A model generated the notes under the pieces. It was given only the letters and a program-made list of their open reading frames with translations. It did no database searches and had not been told where the DNA came from. The position numbers and the translations under genes were made by a program. Source: Erysipelotrichaceae bacterium (GTDB taxonomy: Bacteria > Bacillota_I > Bacilli_A > Erysipelotrichales > Erysipelotrichaceae). From it: a stretch of 64,000 nucleotides of DNA. The stretch is from positions 1-64,000 of the forward strand of contig JAFSUN010000006.1 of assembly GCA_017445225.1 (NCBI GenBank). Reading direction: 5' to 3'. Positions 45,121-54,403 of this stretch are shown here, piece after piece; position 1 is the first letter of the stretch, and every line of letters starts with the position of its first letter.

Positions 45121-45890
45121 AACAGAGAATCATAACCGCGGCCATCATGATAGCCATCATCTTCCCGATCCTCTATTTCGGAGGAATCGCCTTTAAGATC
45201 CTCGCTGCCTTAGCCTGCATCGGTGCCAGCTGGGAGATCATGAAACTGTTTAAGGAAAGCTGGAGTGAGAACTTCAAACTGATCTGCTACGTCATGACGC
45301 TGGCGCTGACCTTCTCTTCGTCATTCGGCCTTAATTACTACATCATCTGTGCCGTTGTAATGCTGATAGTGCTGTTTGGCTGGCTGGTGTTTGACGAGAA
45401 GATCAATCTCGAACAGATCGGCTTATACTACATGATTTCCAACATCATCGCCCTGATGCTGACCGGCATCATGCGGATGTACGATTATACCAGTGCCTGT
45501 ATGTTCATGGTCGTCCTCGGAGTGGTCATGACCGACTCCGGCGCCTACTTCAGCGGCCGGGCTCTGGGCAGGCACAAGCTCAATCCCCGCATTTCACCCA
45601 ACAAGACGATTGAGGGAGCCATCGGCGGCTATCTGGCCGGGGCCATCACCACCATCGTGTTCGGGTTACTGCTGGTAAAGGGACTGCCGGCCAATTACAT
45701 CATCGTTCTCGGCTTGACAATGCCGTTGGTTTCGCAGATCGGCGACCTGGCGTTCTCAGCCATCAAGAGACACTATGATGTTAAGGACTACAGCAACCTC
45801 TTCCCGGGCCATGGCGGCATACTGGACCGCATCGACTCGGTATCCTTCAGCTGCATGTGGGCCTATGCCCTGATGGTGGTCATGTTATGA
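45117..45890 (+). CDS. cdsA: Phosphatidate cytidylyltransferase
   Basis: This 257-residue integral membrane enzyme makes CDP-diacylglycerol, the substrate of PgsA. About eight hydrophobic segments are present, and the C-terminal signature is intact: SAIKRHYDVKDYSNLFPGHGG then LDRIDS. The start overlaps uppS by four bases, and its stop overlaps the dxr start. Confidence 0.96.
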   Translation: MKQRIITAAIMIAIIFPILYFGGIAFKILAALACIGASWEIMKLFKESWSENFKLICYVMTLALTFSSSFGLNYYIICAVVMLIVLFGWLVFDEKINLEQIGLYYMISNIIALMLTGIMRMYDYTSACMFMVVLGVVMTDSGAYFSGRALGRHKLNPRISPNKTIEGAIGGYLAGAITTIVFGLLLVKGLPANYIIVLGLTMPLVSQIGDLAFSAIKRHYDVKDYSNLFPGHGGILDRIDSVSFSCMWAYALMVVML

Positions 45891-47032
45891 AGAACCTGAT
45901 CCTGCTAGGGGCCAGCGGCAACATCGGTACTCAGACAATCGATGTCGTCCGTCAGCATCCCACCGAATTCACCATTGAAGCCATGAGCGTCGGCGAGCGC
46001 ACCGAAGCCCTGAGAGATTATCTTAGGACTTCGCCGCTTAAGTACGCCTGTGTGAAGAATAAAACTATCGCCGAGCAGTTTCAGAAGGAATATCCGGCAA
46101 CCCGCTTTTTCCATGGCGATCAGGGGCTGATCGAAATCACCTCGATTGAAGAAGGAAACTGGGTTGTAAATGCCCTGCAGGGATTTGTTGGGCTTTTACC
46201 AACGATCAATGCCATCCGTCATAAGAAGAACGTCTGCCTGGCCAACAAGGAGACCCTGGTCGCTGCCGGTGAGATCGTCAACCGGGAGCTCAGAGAGAAC
46301 AAAGTTGAACTCATTCCGATCGATTCCGAACACTCAGCCATCTTCCAGTGCCTGATGGGCAATCGGAAGAAGGACGTAAATAAGCTGATCATCACCGCTT
46401 CCGGCGGGTCTTTCCGCAACCTGAAGAGGGAAGAACTGAAGAACGTCACGCTCGCTCAGGCCTTAAGTCATCCCAACTGGAACATGGGAAAGAAGATCAC
46501 CATTGATTCCGCCACGATGATGAACAAGGGCTTTGAAGTAACGGAAGCCCACTGGCTGTTTGACATCGACTATGACCGCATCGAGACCGTGATCCACCGG
46601 GAAAGCATCGTTCATTCCCTTGTCGAGTTCAATGATCACACCGTCATGGCTCAGCTGGGCGTCAGCGACATGCGGATCCCAATCCAGTTCGCTCTGACCT
46701 ATCCGAAGAGATATCCGAACACTTCAGAAGCTCTGGATCTGGTAAAGGTCGGTACCCTCCATTTTGAAATGATGAACTACGAACGCTTTCCGCTGCTTAA
46801 ACTGGCCTATGATACCGGTAAGGCCGGCGGAAACCTCTCAGCCGTGATGAACGGCGCCAACGAACAGGCGGTCAGGCTGTTCTTAAATGAAAAGATCGCC
46901 TTTACCGCGATCGAAGAACTGATATTTGAAACTGTCAGCCGTGCTGAGTACATCAGCAACCCCACCGTCGAGCAGATCATTGAAAGCGACCGCTGGGCGC
47001 AGGAGAAGGTAAGACAGTTAGCGAGGATTTGA
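45887..47032 (+). CDS. dxr: 1-deoxy-D-xylulose 5-phosphate reductoisomerase
   Basis: This 381-residue enzyme carries out the second step of the MEP isoprenoid pathway. The true start is ATG 45887 overlapping the cdsA stop; an earlier ATG in frame lies within cdsA. NADPH-binding GASGNIGTQT, ANKETLVAAGE, the metal site region SEHSAIFQCL and HPNWNMGKKITIDSATMMNKG are all present. It supplies precursors used by UppS, three genes upstream. Confidence 0.97.
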   Translation: MKNLILLGASGNIGTQTIDVVRQHPTEFTIEAMSVGERTEALRDYLRTSPLKYACVKNKTIAEQFQKEYPATRFFHGDQGLIEITSIEEGNWVVNALQGFVGLLPTINAIRHKKNVCLANKETLVAAGEIVNRELRENKVELIPIDSEHSAIFQCLMGNRKKDVNKLIITASGGSFRNLKREELKNVTLAQALSHPNWNMGKKITIDSATMMNKGFEVTEAHWLFDIDYDRIETVIHRESIVHSLVEFNDHTVMAQLGVSDMRIPIQFALTYPKRYPNTSEALDLVKVGTLHFEMMNYERFPLLKLAYDTGKAGGNLSAVMNGANEQAVRLFLNEKIAFTAIEELIFETVSRAEYISNPTVEQIIESDRWAQEKVRQLARI

Positions 47033-47035
47033 TAA

Positions 47036-48136
47036 ATGGGAATTTTCAGCAGTGTTAAGACACTCATATACTTCATCCTGATGATGGGCATCATCATCTT
47101 CATCCACGAATTCGGGCACATGCTGCTGGCCAAGCGCTTCAACGTCTATGTCCGCGAGTTTGCCCTGGGATTCGGACCGAAGATCTTCTCCAAGCAGGGG
47201 AAGGAGACCCTCTATACCCTGAGAGCCATCCCTCTGGGCGGCTTCAACGGTATGGTTGAAGCGGAAGAGACACCGATCGAATTTGATGAAAACGGCAATC
47301 CGACCAAGATCTTTACCATTGAAAAGGAAAGGACCTTTTACGGGGTCGCCATCTGGAAGCGGATCATGATCTTACTGGCCGGACCGGTATTCAACCTGAT
47401 GCTGGCCTGCCTGGTCTTCTCCTCGATCTTCCAGATCAACGGGTTCGTCAATGTCTATCCGGCACCCGTCATCACCGCCGTCGATGTCAACTATCCGGCT
47501 TACGCTGCCGGACTCAAGGCCGGAGACGTCATCAAGAAGATATCTACCGATGACGGCCAGCATGTGGAACCGGAAACCTTCTATGACATCATCGTCTTCA
47601 ATCAGAACAAGAAGGACACCCTGACCTTTACGGTAGAAAGGGAAGGCCAGATCCTGGAGATCCGGGTTACTCCTCAATACAACGAGGAAGAAAAGCGCTA
47701 CATCATCGGCATCAGTGCCGGAGAGATGATCCAGAAGAAGATCACCTTCCTGGAAGGCTTTGTCGAAGGCGCCAAATACACCTGGTACATCATTACCGCC
47801 ACTTTCCAGGCCATTGCCCGCCTGTTTGTCGGGCAGGGACTGGAAGATCTGGGCGGTACGATATCGATCTACCGCTATACCGAGGAAGCAGCTTCCTATG
47901 GCTTCCTGTCGATCCTGTCATTGATGGGTTCGCTGTCAGTCAGCGTCGGCCTGATGAACCTGATCCCGATCCCGATCTTCGACGGCGGCCGCATCGTGCT
48001 GTGTCTCATTGAAAAGATCGTCGGTCACCGCTTAAGCGAAAAGACCGAAAACATCGTGATGTACATCGGTCTGGGACTGGTATTCATCCTGTTTGTCTTC
48101 GTAACGATCCAGGACATCACCAAACTATTCCATTGA
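47036..48136 (+). CDS. rseP: Site-2 metalloprotease RseP/YluC
   Basis: This 366-residue membrane zinc protease cuts inside membrane segments of regulatory proteins. The zinc motif is HEFGH at 24-28 in the first helix. A PDZ domain lies at about 140-225, and the C-terminal motif is NLIPIPIFDGGR, containing the third metal ligand aspartate. It ends the isoprenoid and lipid operon. Its anti-sigma or other substrate is not seen in this window. Confidence 0.95.
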   Translation: MGIFSSVKTLIYFILMMGIIIFIHEFGHMLLAKRFNVYVREFALGFGPKIFSKQGKETLYTLRAIPLGGFNGMVEAEETPIEFDENGNPTKIFTIEKERTFYGVAIWKRIMILLAGPVFNLMLACLVFSSIFQINGFVNVYPAPVITAVDVNYPAYAAGLKAGDVIKKISTDDGQHVEPETFYDIIVFNQNKKDTLTFTVEREGQILEIRVTPQYNEEEKRYIIGISAGEMIQKKITFLEGFVEGAKYTWYIITATFQAIARLFVGQGLEDLGGTISIYRYTEEAASYGFLSILSLMGSLSVSVGLMNLIPIPIFDGGRIVLCLIEKIVGHRLSEKTENIVMYIGLGLVFILFVFVTIQDITKLFH

Positions 48137-48154
48137 AATATTCATTCATAAGTA

Positions 48155-48186
48155 TTGAAAAGTATACCCCCGGGGGGTATACTTTT
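48155..48186 (+). promoter_or_regulatory. copA promoter overlapped by a perfect CsoR-type operator
   Basis: TTGAAA at 48155-48160 and TATACT at 48178-48183 are 17 bases apart. A perfect 29-base palindrome, with arms AAAAGTATACCCCC around a central G, spans 48158-48186 and covers the spacer and the -10. C/G-rich palindromes with TATACCCC are known CsoR targets, and csoR lies at the end of this operon. Copper binding to CsoR should release the operator and allow transcription. Confidence 0.85.
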
Positions 48187-48204
48187 AATTGGAGGTGGTG
48201 ACAT

Positions 48205-50724
48205 ATGGAAAAATATGCGGTAACCGGAATGACCTGTGCAGCCTGTCAGAACCGAGTGGAAAAGGCCGTCAGCAAACTGGACGGTGTTACATCGTGCTCG
48301 GTATCACTGCTGACCAACTCAATGGCAGTGGAAGGCACAGCCAGTGAAAAGGAAATCATCAAAGCCGTAACCGATGCCGGTTATGGTGCACATATAATGG
48401 GTAAGAAAAACGAATCAGCTGAAGAAGAGAACGAGTTGTTGATCGACCGGGAAACACCGGTACTTAAGAAGAGACTGATCAGATCGGTGATCTTCTTACT
48501 GATCTTAATGTATCTGTCGATGGGCCATAACATGCTGAATCTGCCGGTTCCGGCATTCCTGGAGAATCCGGTAGCCATGGCGCTGACGCAGATGCTGATC
48601 GCGATCATCACGATGATCATTAACAGCAAGTTCTTTACCAGCGGATTTGGTTCCCTGATGCACGGATCCCCGAACATGGATACCCTGGTAGCCCTGGGGT
48701 CGGCGGCCAGTTTCGGCTATTCCCTGGCGGAATTATATCTTATGATCGATTATCAGGCAGTCGGCAATCACGAGATGGCGCACCACCTGATGCATAATCT
48801 CTACTTTGAGTCAGCGGCCATGATCCCGACGCTGATCACGGTCGGTAAGCTTCTGGAAGCCATCAGCAAGGGCCGGACCACCGATGCCCTTAAGAGCCTG
48901 ATCAGGATGTCACCGAAGACGGCGGTATTGGATGTCGAAGGACAGGAAAAAACCGTGGAGATCGCTTCTGTGAAGGTCTCAGACGTCTTCGTGGTCAAGA
49001 GCGGTGACATGATTCCGGTTGACGGTGAGATCATCTACGGACATGGTTCCATTGATGAATCATCCCTGACCGGTGAATCGATCCCCGTCGACAAGCAGAC
49101 CGGCGATCAGATCAGCAGCGGCACCATCCTGTCGGCCGGTTATCTGAAGGCGAGAGCCTTAAGGGTAGGGGAGGATACCACGCTTTCCCAGATCATTAAG
49201 ATGATCACCGATGCGGCCGCTACCAAGGCTCCGATCGCCCGGATAGCCGATACGGTATCAGGATACTTTGTACCGGCAGTCATTATCATATCATTACTGA
49301 CTCTGGGCGGCTGGTTATTGGCAGGTAAGGACTTCAGCTTTGCGATCGGCCGGGCCATAAGCGTTCTGGTCATCAGCTGTCCCTGTGCCCTGGGACTGGC
49401 CACTCCGGTAGCCATCATGGTCGGCAACGGCGTCGGCTTCAGGAACGGCATCCTCTTCAAGAACGCTGTCGCTCTGGAAGAAGCCGGCAAGATGCAGATC
49501 ATCGCCCTCGACAAGACCGGTACCATTACCGAAGGCAAGCCGGAAGTCACTGACGTGATAAGTTACATTGATGAAGAAGAGTTCCTCTCCCTGGCCGTCT
49601 CCATGGAAAGGATGTCCGAGCATCCGCTGGCCCTGGCCGTCAGTGAATACGGCGAAAACAATGATGTTAAGACCGTTGAAATAGCTGACTTCATGACCCT
49701 GGCCGGTAACGGCATCAAGGCCAGATACCAGAACAGAGACATATACGGCGGCAGCCTGAAGTTCATCAGTTCCCTGATCGAGCTGCCGGCTGATATCAGA
49801 AGGAAAATCGAAGAACTGGCCGGGCAGGGCAAGACCCCACTGATGTTCGGCGAAGAGGGGAAGCTGTACGGCATCATCTCCGTAGCCGATAAGATAAAGG
49901 ACGATTCCCGCGAAGCGGTCCGGCAGCTGGAAGACCTGGGAATCGAAGTGATAATGTTAACGGGTGACAATAAGATCACGGCCGAAAACATCGCTAAGAA
50001 AGCTGGTATCAGCAGAGTCGTCGCCCAGGTACTGCCCAGCGGCAAGCAGAACATCATCAAGAAGCTGCAGAAGTACGGCAAGGTTATGATGGTCGGTGAC
50101 GGCATCAACGATGCCGTAGCCCTGACTCAGGCTGACCTGGGAGTAGCTATCGGGGCTGGTACCGATGTCGCTGTTGATGCGGCAGACATCGTATTATCCA
50201 AAAACCGCCTGACTGATGTGGCGGCGGCTGTCAGGCTTTCAAGAGCTACCCTGGTAAACATCAAGGAGAATCTCTTCTGGGCCTTCTTCTACAACGTCAT
50301 CTGCATACCTCTGGCCATCGGCCTGTATCAGCTGATATTCAAGGTAAACTGGCAGATGAATCCGATGCTGGGAGCGGCTGCCATGAGCCTGTCCAGCTTT
50401 ACCGTCTGCAGTAATGCCCTGAGGCTTAACGGCTTCAAGCTCTATGAAGAGAAGGGCAGAAAGATAAAGAACAATCTTAACATTGAAATCGAGGAGGAAG
50501 TAACGGAAATGAAAAAGACTTTAAAGATCGAAGGAATGATGTGCATGCACTGCGAAGCCACTGTCAAGAAGGCCCTGGAAAAGGTCGATGGTGTCGTAAG
50601 TGCCGAAGTATCCCATGAAAAGGGAACGGCGATCGTAACGCTTTCACAGCCGGTCGATGATGCCGTGCTGGCCAAGGCCGTAACCGATAAGGATTACGAA
50701 GTACTGGAAGTGATCAGCGACTGA
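48205..50724 (+). CDS. copA: Copper-exporting P1B-type ATPase with N- and C-terminal heavy-metal domains
   Basis: This 839-residue ATPase pumps Cu(I) out of the cell. The N-terminal HMA domain has MTCAAC (C11, C14). The membrane part has the CPC motif at 392-394. DKTGT carries the phosphorylated D436, followed by MLTGDN and GDGIND. Unusually, a second HMA domain resembling CopZ (MMCMHC, C780 and C783) follows the last membrane helix. Within it, ATG 50509 is preceded by GAGGAGG at 50491-50497, so a separate 71-residue CopZ-like protein might also be made. GGAGGTGG precedes the main start. The stop overlaps csoR by one base. Confidence 0.95.
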   Translation: MEKYAVTGMTCAACQNRVEKAVSKLDGVTSCSVSLLTNSMAVEGTASEKEIIKAVTDAGYGAHIMGKKNESAEEENELLIDRETPVLKKRLIRSVIFLLILMYLSMGHNMLNLPVPAFLENPVAMALTQMLIAIITMIINSKFFTSGFGSLMHGSPNMDTLVALGSAASFGYSLAELYLMIDYQAVGNHEMAHHLMHNLYFESAAMIPTLITVGKLLEAISKGRTTDALKSLIRMSPKTAVLDVEGQEKTVEIASVKVSDVFVVKSGDMIPVDGEIIYGHGSIDESSLTGESIPVDKQTGDQISSGTILSAGYLKARALRVGEDTTLSQIIKMITDAAATKAPIARIADTVSGYFVPAVIIISLLTLGGWLLAGKDFSFAIGRAISVLVISCPCALGLATPVAIMVGNGVGFRNGILFKNAVALEEAGKMQIIALDKTGTITEGKPEVTDVISYIDEEEFLSLAVSMERMSEHPLALAVSEYGENNDVKTVEIADFMTLAGNGIKARYQNRDIYGGSLKFISSLIELPADIRRKIEELAGQGKTPLMFGEEGKLYGIISVADKIKDDSREAVRQLEDLGIEVIMLTGDNKITAENIAKKAGISRVVAQVLPSGKQNIIKKLQKYGKVMMVGDGINDAVALTQADLGVAIGAGTDVAVDAADIVLSKNRLTDVAAAVRLSRATLVNIKENLFWAFFYNVICIPLAIGLYQLIFKVNWQMNPMLGAAAMSLSSFTVCSNALRLNGFKLYEEKGRKIKNNLNIEIEEEVTEMKKTLKIEGMMCMHCEATVKKALEKVDGVVSAEVSHEKGTAIVTLSQPVDDAVLAKAVTDKDYEVLEVISD

Positions 50725-51014
50725 TGAGTGACTGCTGCAATCGGAAGACCGTCAGAAACGAAGCGGAGATCACCCGGCTTACCAGCCGCCTGAAGAAGAT
50801 CGAAGGGCAGATCAGAGGCCTGCAGAAGATGCTGGAAGAAGACCGATACTGCCTGGATATAATCAATCAGACTGCTGCCATTGAGTCTGCCCTGGGTTCC
50901 TTCAAAAAGGAACTGCTGGTCAGTCACATTAAGCACTGCGTTGTCGAGGACATCAGAAATGACAGCGATGTTTCGGTCGATGAGCTGTGTGATCTGCTTA
51001 GAAAAACCATCTGA
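50724..51014 (+). CDS. csoR: Copper-sensing repressor CsoR
   Basis: This 96-residue all-helical protein is the copper-responsive repressor family member. The Cu(I) ligands are present in the right spacing: C43 in DRYCLD, then H68 and C72 in HIKHC. The start overlaps the copA stop by one base. Autoregulation is likely, since the only clear operator in the operon lies before copA. An extra CC pair at residues 4-5 is near the N terminus. Confidence 0.95.
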   Translation: MSDCCNRKTVRNEAEITRLTSRLKKIEGQIRGLQKMLEEDRYCLDIINQTAAIESALGSFKKELLVSHIKHCVVEDIRNDSDVSVDELCDLLRKTI

Positions 51015-51017
51015 ATG

Positions 51018-51048
51018 AGACCTTTCCAACCGAAAGGTCTTTCTTTTT
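51018..51048 (+). terminator. Rho-independent terminator of the copper operon
   Basis: AGACCTTTC and GAAAGGTCT pair around CAACC and are followed by TTCTTTTT. Confidence 0.92.
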
Positions 51049-51090
51049 GGAAATCGTTTTACTTTTTGTGATAAACGTGTGAAATCTTCG

Positions 51091-51119
51091 TTGACACTTT
51101 AGTGAAAAGGCCCTAAAAT
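51091..51119 (+). promoter_or_regulatory. Promoter of the ABC importer operon
   Basis: TTGACA at 51091-51096 and TAAAAT at 51114-51119 are separated by 17 bases. Because the -10 overlaps an ATG at 51118, the true gene start must be further on, at 51154. Confidence 0.85.
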
Positions 51120-51153
51120 GAAAGTGCTTACAAAGAAAGGACAATCTAAACTA

Positions 51154-52497
51154 ATGAAGAAATTATTTTGTATGCTCATGAGTTTATTGTTAGTACTCTC
51201 CTTAGCAGCTTGTTCTAACAATAATAATAACAACAAGGGCAGCGGCGATAAGGATCTTTCAAACGTTCAGAAGATCATCGCTGAAGCTCAGAACATGACT
51301 TTGGAAGAACTGGCCAAGAAGGCCATTGAAGAGTCAAAGGGCAAGACCTTCTACGGTGTTGGTAACTCCAGCCGTGGCAAGACCGCCTTACCGCTGTTCA
51401 TTGAATACCTGAAGACCATTGATTCCAGCTATACCTTAAACTATGAATGGCAGCAGCCGAAGAACAACAAGATCTTCGATCAGCTGACCGCTGACGGCTT
51501 AAAGGAAACCGGTACCTTCGCCATGACCCTGATTCAGGATGGCAACCAGATCGAATCCAAGATGGTACAGCCTGGTGTCCTGGATACCTTCATTCCGAAG
51601 GGCTGGGCTGAAGCCAACAACATCGATGCAGCCAAGTATGACGGTTATCTGCCGTTACAGACTCTGAACAAGATCTTCGAATACAACAATGTAAATCCTG
51701 ATAAGAAGTACACCAACTGCTGGGATTTCGTTGCTGAAGGCGAACATGGCCTGTTCATGGGCATTGACTCCGAGATCGTCGGCAAGAACTTCCTGTACAT
51801 GCTGACCAAGGACGAATATGCCAACTACTTAAAGGAAGCCTTCGACAAGCTGCCGGCTGACAAGCAGGCTTACTTCCAGAAGACCGTTGATGCTGTAAAG
51901 GCTGATGCTACCTCATTAGCATTAGGTCCTAACGGTGCCTATGCCTTAGCCTGGATCAAGTTATGGGTCAACAGCTACAACCAGCAGACAGACGACGGCC
52001 CGATCTGCAACATCCTCGTTAAGAAGTCATCAGTTGATCAGTTCGGTCTGTTAGTTTACTCAAAGGTTCGTTCCGTTGAAGAAACCGATGAAACCTCAGT
52101 AACCAACCTGAACGTTGCCGCTTACCAGCCTGGCTACGAAGGAATCGGCGGCTATGCTTACTGCCATTACCTGTTCGTAACCGATAACTCACCGTTACCT
52201 TGGACAGCCTGTGCCTTCATCGCCTACATGGTTGAAACCGTTGACGGCTTCTCAGCCTGGGGCAAGGACTTAGGCGGTTATTCATCAAATCCGAAGGTAG
52301 CTGCTGATACCGAAGCCAAATACCATCATTCAGAAGGCTTATCATCCAAGGTCGTATGCGATACCACCAAGGACAGAGGCTATGACTGGTGGGTAAAGAC
52401 CGGTAAGTTAGTCGTTGAAGATCCTAAGTACTGCGCAAGCGTTGCCTTCACCGTCGGTTCCTGGATCGAAATGCTTGACAAGTATACACCACAGTAA
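51154..52497 (+). CDS. ABC importer substrate-binding lipoprotein
   Basis: The 447-residue form starts at 51154 with AAAGGA upstream, because the promoter -10 covers the earlier ATG. The signal peptide ends in LAAC (lipobox; C21), followed by a low-complexity asparagine run. The body resembles family 1 solute-binding proteins of the iron, sugar or organic acid type, but no ligand motif is recognised. Genes for a fused permease and ATPase follow. Codon use includes many TTA leucines compared with neighbours, a pattern often seen in highly expressed genes of this genome. Confidence 0.8.
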   Translation: MKKLFCMLMSLLLVLSLAACSNNNNNNKGSGDKDLSNVQKIIAEAQNMTLEELAKKAIEESKGKTFYGVGNSSRGKTALPLFIEYLKTIDSSYTLNYEWQQPKNNKIFDQLTADGLKETGTFAMTLIQDGNQIESKMVQPGVLDTFIPKGWAEANNIDAAKYDGYLPLQTLNKIFEYNNVNPDKKYTNCWDFVAEGEHGLFMGIDSEIVGKNFLYMLTKDEYANYLKEAFDKLPADKQAYFQKTVDAVKADATSLALGPNGAYALAWIKLWVNSYNQQTDDGPICNILVKKSSVDQFGLLVYSKVRSVEETDETSVTNLNVAAYQPGYEGIGGYAYCHYLFVTDNSPLPWTACAFIAYMVETVDGFSAWGKDLGGYSSNPKVAADTEAKYHHSEGLSSKVVCDTTKDRGYDWWVKTGKLVVEDPKYCASVAFTVGSWIEMLDKYTPQ

Positions 52498-52538
52498 ACC
52501 GTGGCATACTTACTGAAACCATAATTAGTTAATCGATA

Positions 52539-52572
52539 GTGCCTTCATTGCAGTTATCCTTGAAGGCACTTT
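52539..52572 (+). terminator. Intercistronic hairpin before the ABC permease (attenuator-like)
   Basis: GTGCCTTCA at 52539-52547 pairs with TGAAGGCAC at 52561-52569 and is followed by TTTCT. It may lower expression of the membrane genes relative to the binding protein. Confidence 0.6.
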
Positions 52573-52591
52573 CTGTAAGAGAGGTAATTCT

Positions 52592-54400
52592 ATGTCAAAA
52601 TCAATGAAAATTAGACTCAACAGCATTAAGACTTATCTCAGCAAACCGCAGAATGTCATTCTCATTCTGACGGGCATTCTGGTAACTTTTACCACGATCG
52701 CCCCGATCGTCGCCATCATTCGTGACACCATCACGATCCACCCCGGCACTATTGACCAGTATCTTTCCGGCAAGACCAGCGGTTATACCCTGGTGAACTA
52801 CATCGACCTGTTTACCAGCCGGCTGGCCAAGACCAATCTCTGGGACCCGTTGACCAATACGGTCATTCTGGCCATTGGCGCGTGCACCTTTGCGATCCTG
52901 TTCGGCGGCATCTTTGCCTATCTGATTACCAGAACCAACATGGTCTTAAAGAAGTATCTAAGTTCCATTTTCATCTTCCCGTACATCATGCCGCAGTGGA
53001 CCCTGGCTGTCGTCTGGCAGAACCTGTTCAACTCCAACCAGGTAACCGGAACGGCTGACGGCCTTATGGCTTCACTGTTCAACATCCACATGCCGGCCTG
53101 GTGGTGCCTGGGATTATTCCCGTGTATCGTCGTATTGGGCATGCACTATGCACCGTTTGCCTACATCCTGATCGGCGGCATCTTCAAGAACATGGATGCC
53201 AACCTGGAAGAGGCCGCAACCATCCTCGATACGCCGCGCTGGAAGATCTTTGCCCGCGTTACCATCCCGATGGTAAAGCCGGCCATTCTCTCAACCATTC
53301 TGCTGGTTGCTGGAAGCACCATCGGTTCCTACCCGGTACCGCATTATCTGGGATTGCCGACCCTGGCGACCAAGTATGTCTCCATGAACGACAAGTACAC
53401 CGGTGAGGCCTCGATCATCGGCATCATCATGATGCTGTTCGGCGTCGCCATCATGTACCTGAACCAGCGTTCACTGCATTCCCGCAAGTCCTATACGACC
53501 GTTACCGGCAAGAGCGGCCAGATCACCAAGGTCAATCTGGGTAAGACCGGAAGAGTAGTCATCGCACTCGTCTTCGTTGTGATCACCTTCTTCACTTCCA
53601 TCTTCCCGATCATCTCCTTCGCGTTTGAGACCTTCTTACCGAACCCGGGCGATTATTCCTTCCTGTATACCGGTAATACCAAGAATCTGACCACCAAGTG
53701 GTGGGTCACCAGTGAGAACATCACCGAAAGCGGCATGTACGGCCAGCTGGGCATCCTGCACAACAAGACCATCTGGAATGCCTTCCGCGGAACCATCCTG
53801 GTTGCCATCATCTGCTGTCTGACCGCCGGTGTCATCGGCACCCTGATCGGCTATGCCGTCAGTAAGGACCGTCACGGCAAGCTGGCCAGCTATGTCAACT
53901 CCATGGCCTTCCTGCCTTACCTGATGCCTTCAGTAGCCGTAGGCGCTGCCTACTTCATACTGTTCTCATCAGGCAAGATCAATCTTTTCAACACCTATCT
54001 GGCTCTGGTAATCGTCGGTACCGTCAAGTACATACCGTTCGCTTCCCGAAGCTCTCTGAACTCCATGCTGCAGCTGTCCAATGAGATTGAGGAATCAGCC
54101 ATCATTCAGGACATCCCATGGATCAAGAGAATGACCAGGATCATCATCCCGATTCAGAAATCATCGATCGTCTCCGGCTTCTTACTGCCGTTTATGACCT
54201 GCTTGAGAGAGCTGTCACTGTTCATGCTGCTATGCGTGCAGGGCTTCATTCTCTCAACAACATTGGACTACTTCGATGAAATGGGTCTGTATGCCTTCTC
54301 AAGCGGCATCAACCTGATCCTGATCGTAACCATCTTAATCAGCAATTTCCTAGTAAACAAGATCACGGGCGCCAGCCTGGATGAAGGTATCGGAGGTTAA
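52592..54400 (+). CDS. ABC importer permease, two fused permease domains
   Basis: This 602-residue protein combines two permease halves, each with about six membrane helices, as in FbpB-type iron(III) importers. Each half has an EAA loop that contacts the ATPase: LEEAATILDTPRWKIFARV at about 205-225 and IEESAIIQDIPWIKRMTRI at about 505-525. The single chain thus replaces a permease dimer. AGAGG precedes the ATG. The ATPase gene follows three bases after the stop. Substrate could be iron, a sugar or another small molecule. Confidence 0.9.
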   Translation: MSKSMKIRLNSIKTYLSKPQNVILILTGILVTFTTIAPIVAIIRDTITIHPGTIDQYLSGKTSGYTLVNYIDLFTSRLAKTNLWDPLTNTVILAIGACTFAILFGGIFAYLITRTNMVLKKYLSSIFIFPYIMPQWTLAVVWQNLFNSNQVTGTADGLMASLFNIHMPAWWCLGLFPCIVVLGMHYAPFAYILIGGIFKNMDANLEEAATILDTPRWKIFARVTIPMVKPAILSTILLVAGSTIGSYPVPHYLGLPTLATKYVSMNDKYTGEASIIGIIMMLFGVAIMYLNQRSLHSRKSYTTVTGKSGQITKVNLGKTGRVVIALVFVVITFFTSIFPIISFAFETFLPNPGDYSFLYTGNTKNLTTKWWVTSENITESGMYGQLGILHNKTIWNAFRGTILVAIICCLTAGVIGTLIGYAVSKDRHGKLASYVNSMAFLPYLMPSVAVGAAYFILFSSGKINLFNTYLALVIVGTVKYIPFASRSSLNSMLQLSNEIEESAIIQDIPWIKRMTRIIIPIQKSSIVSGFLLPFMTCLRELSLFMLLCVQGFILSTTLDYFDEMGLYAFSSGINLILIVTILISNFLVNKITGASLDEGIGG

Positions 54401-54403
54401 CAT

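Noticed and set aside
48158-48186. The copA palindrome as a terminator of rseP
   Set aside because: The short T-run and its exact position over the copA promoter fit an operator better; a secondary terminator role is not excluded.
51118-51153. Upstream ATG as start of the ABC binding lipoprotein
   Set aside because: It overlaps the -10 box of a good promoter, and the signal peptide and ribosome site fit the ATG at 51154.
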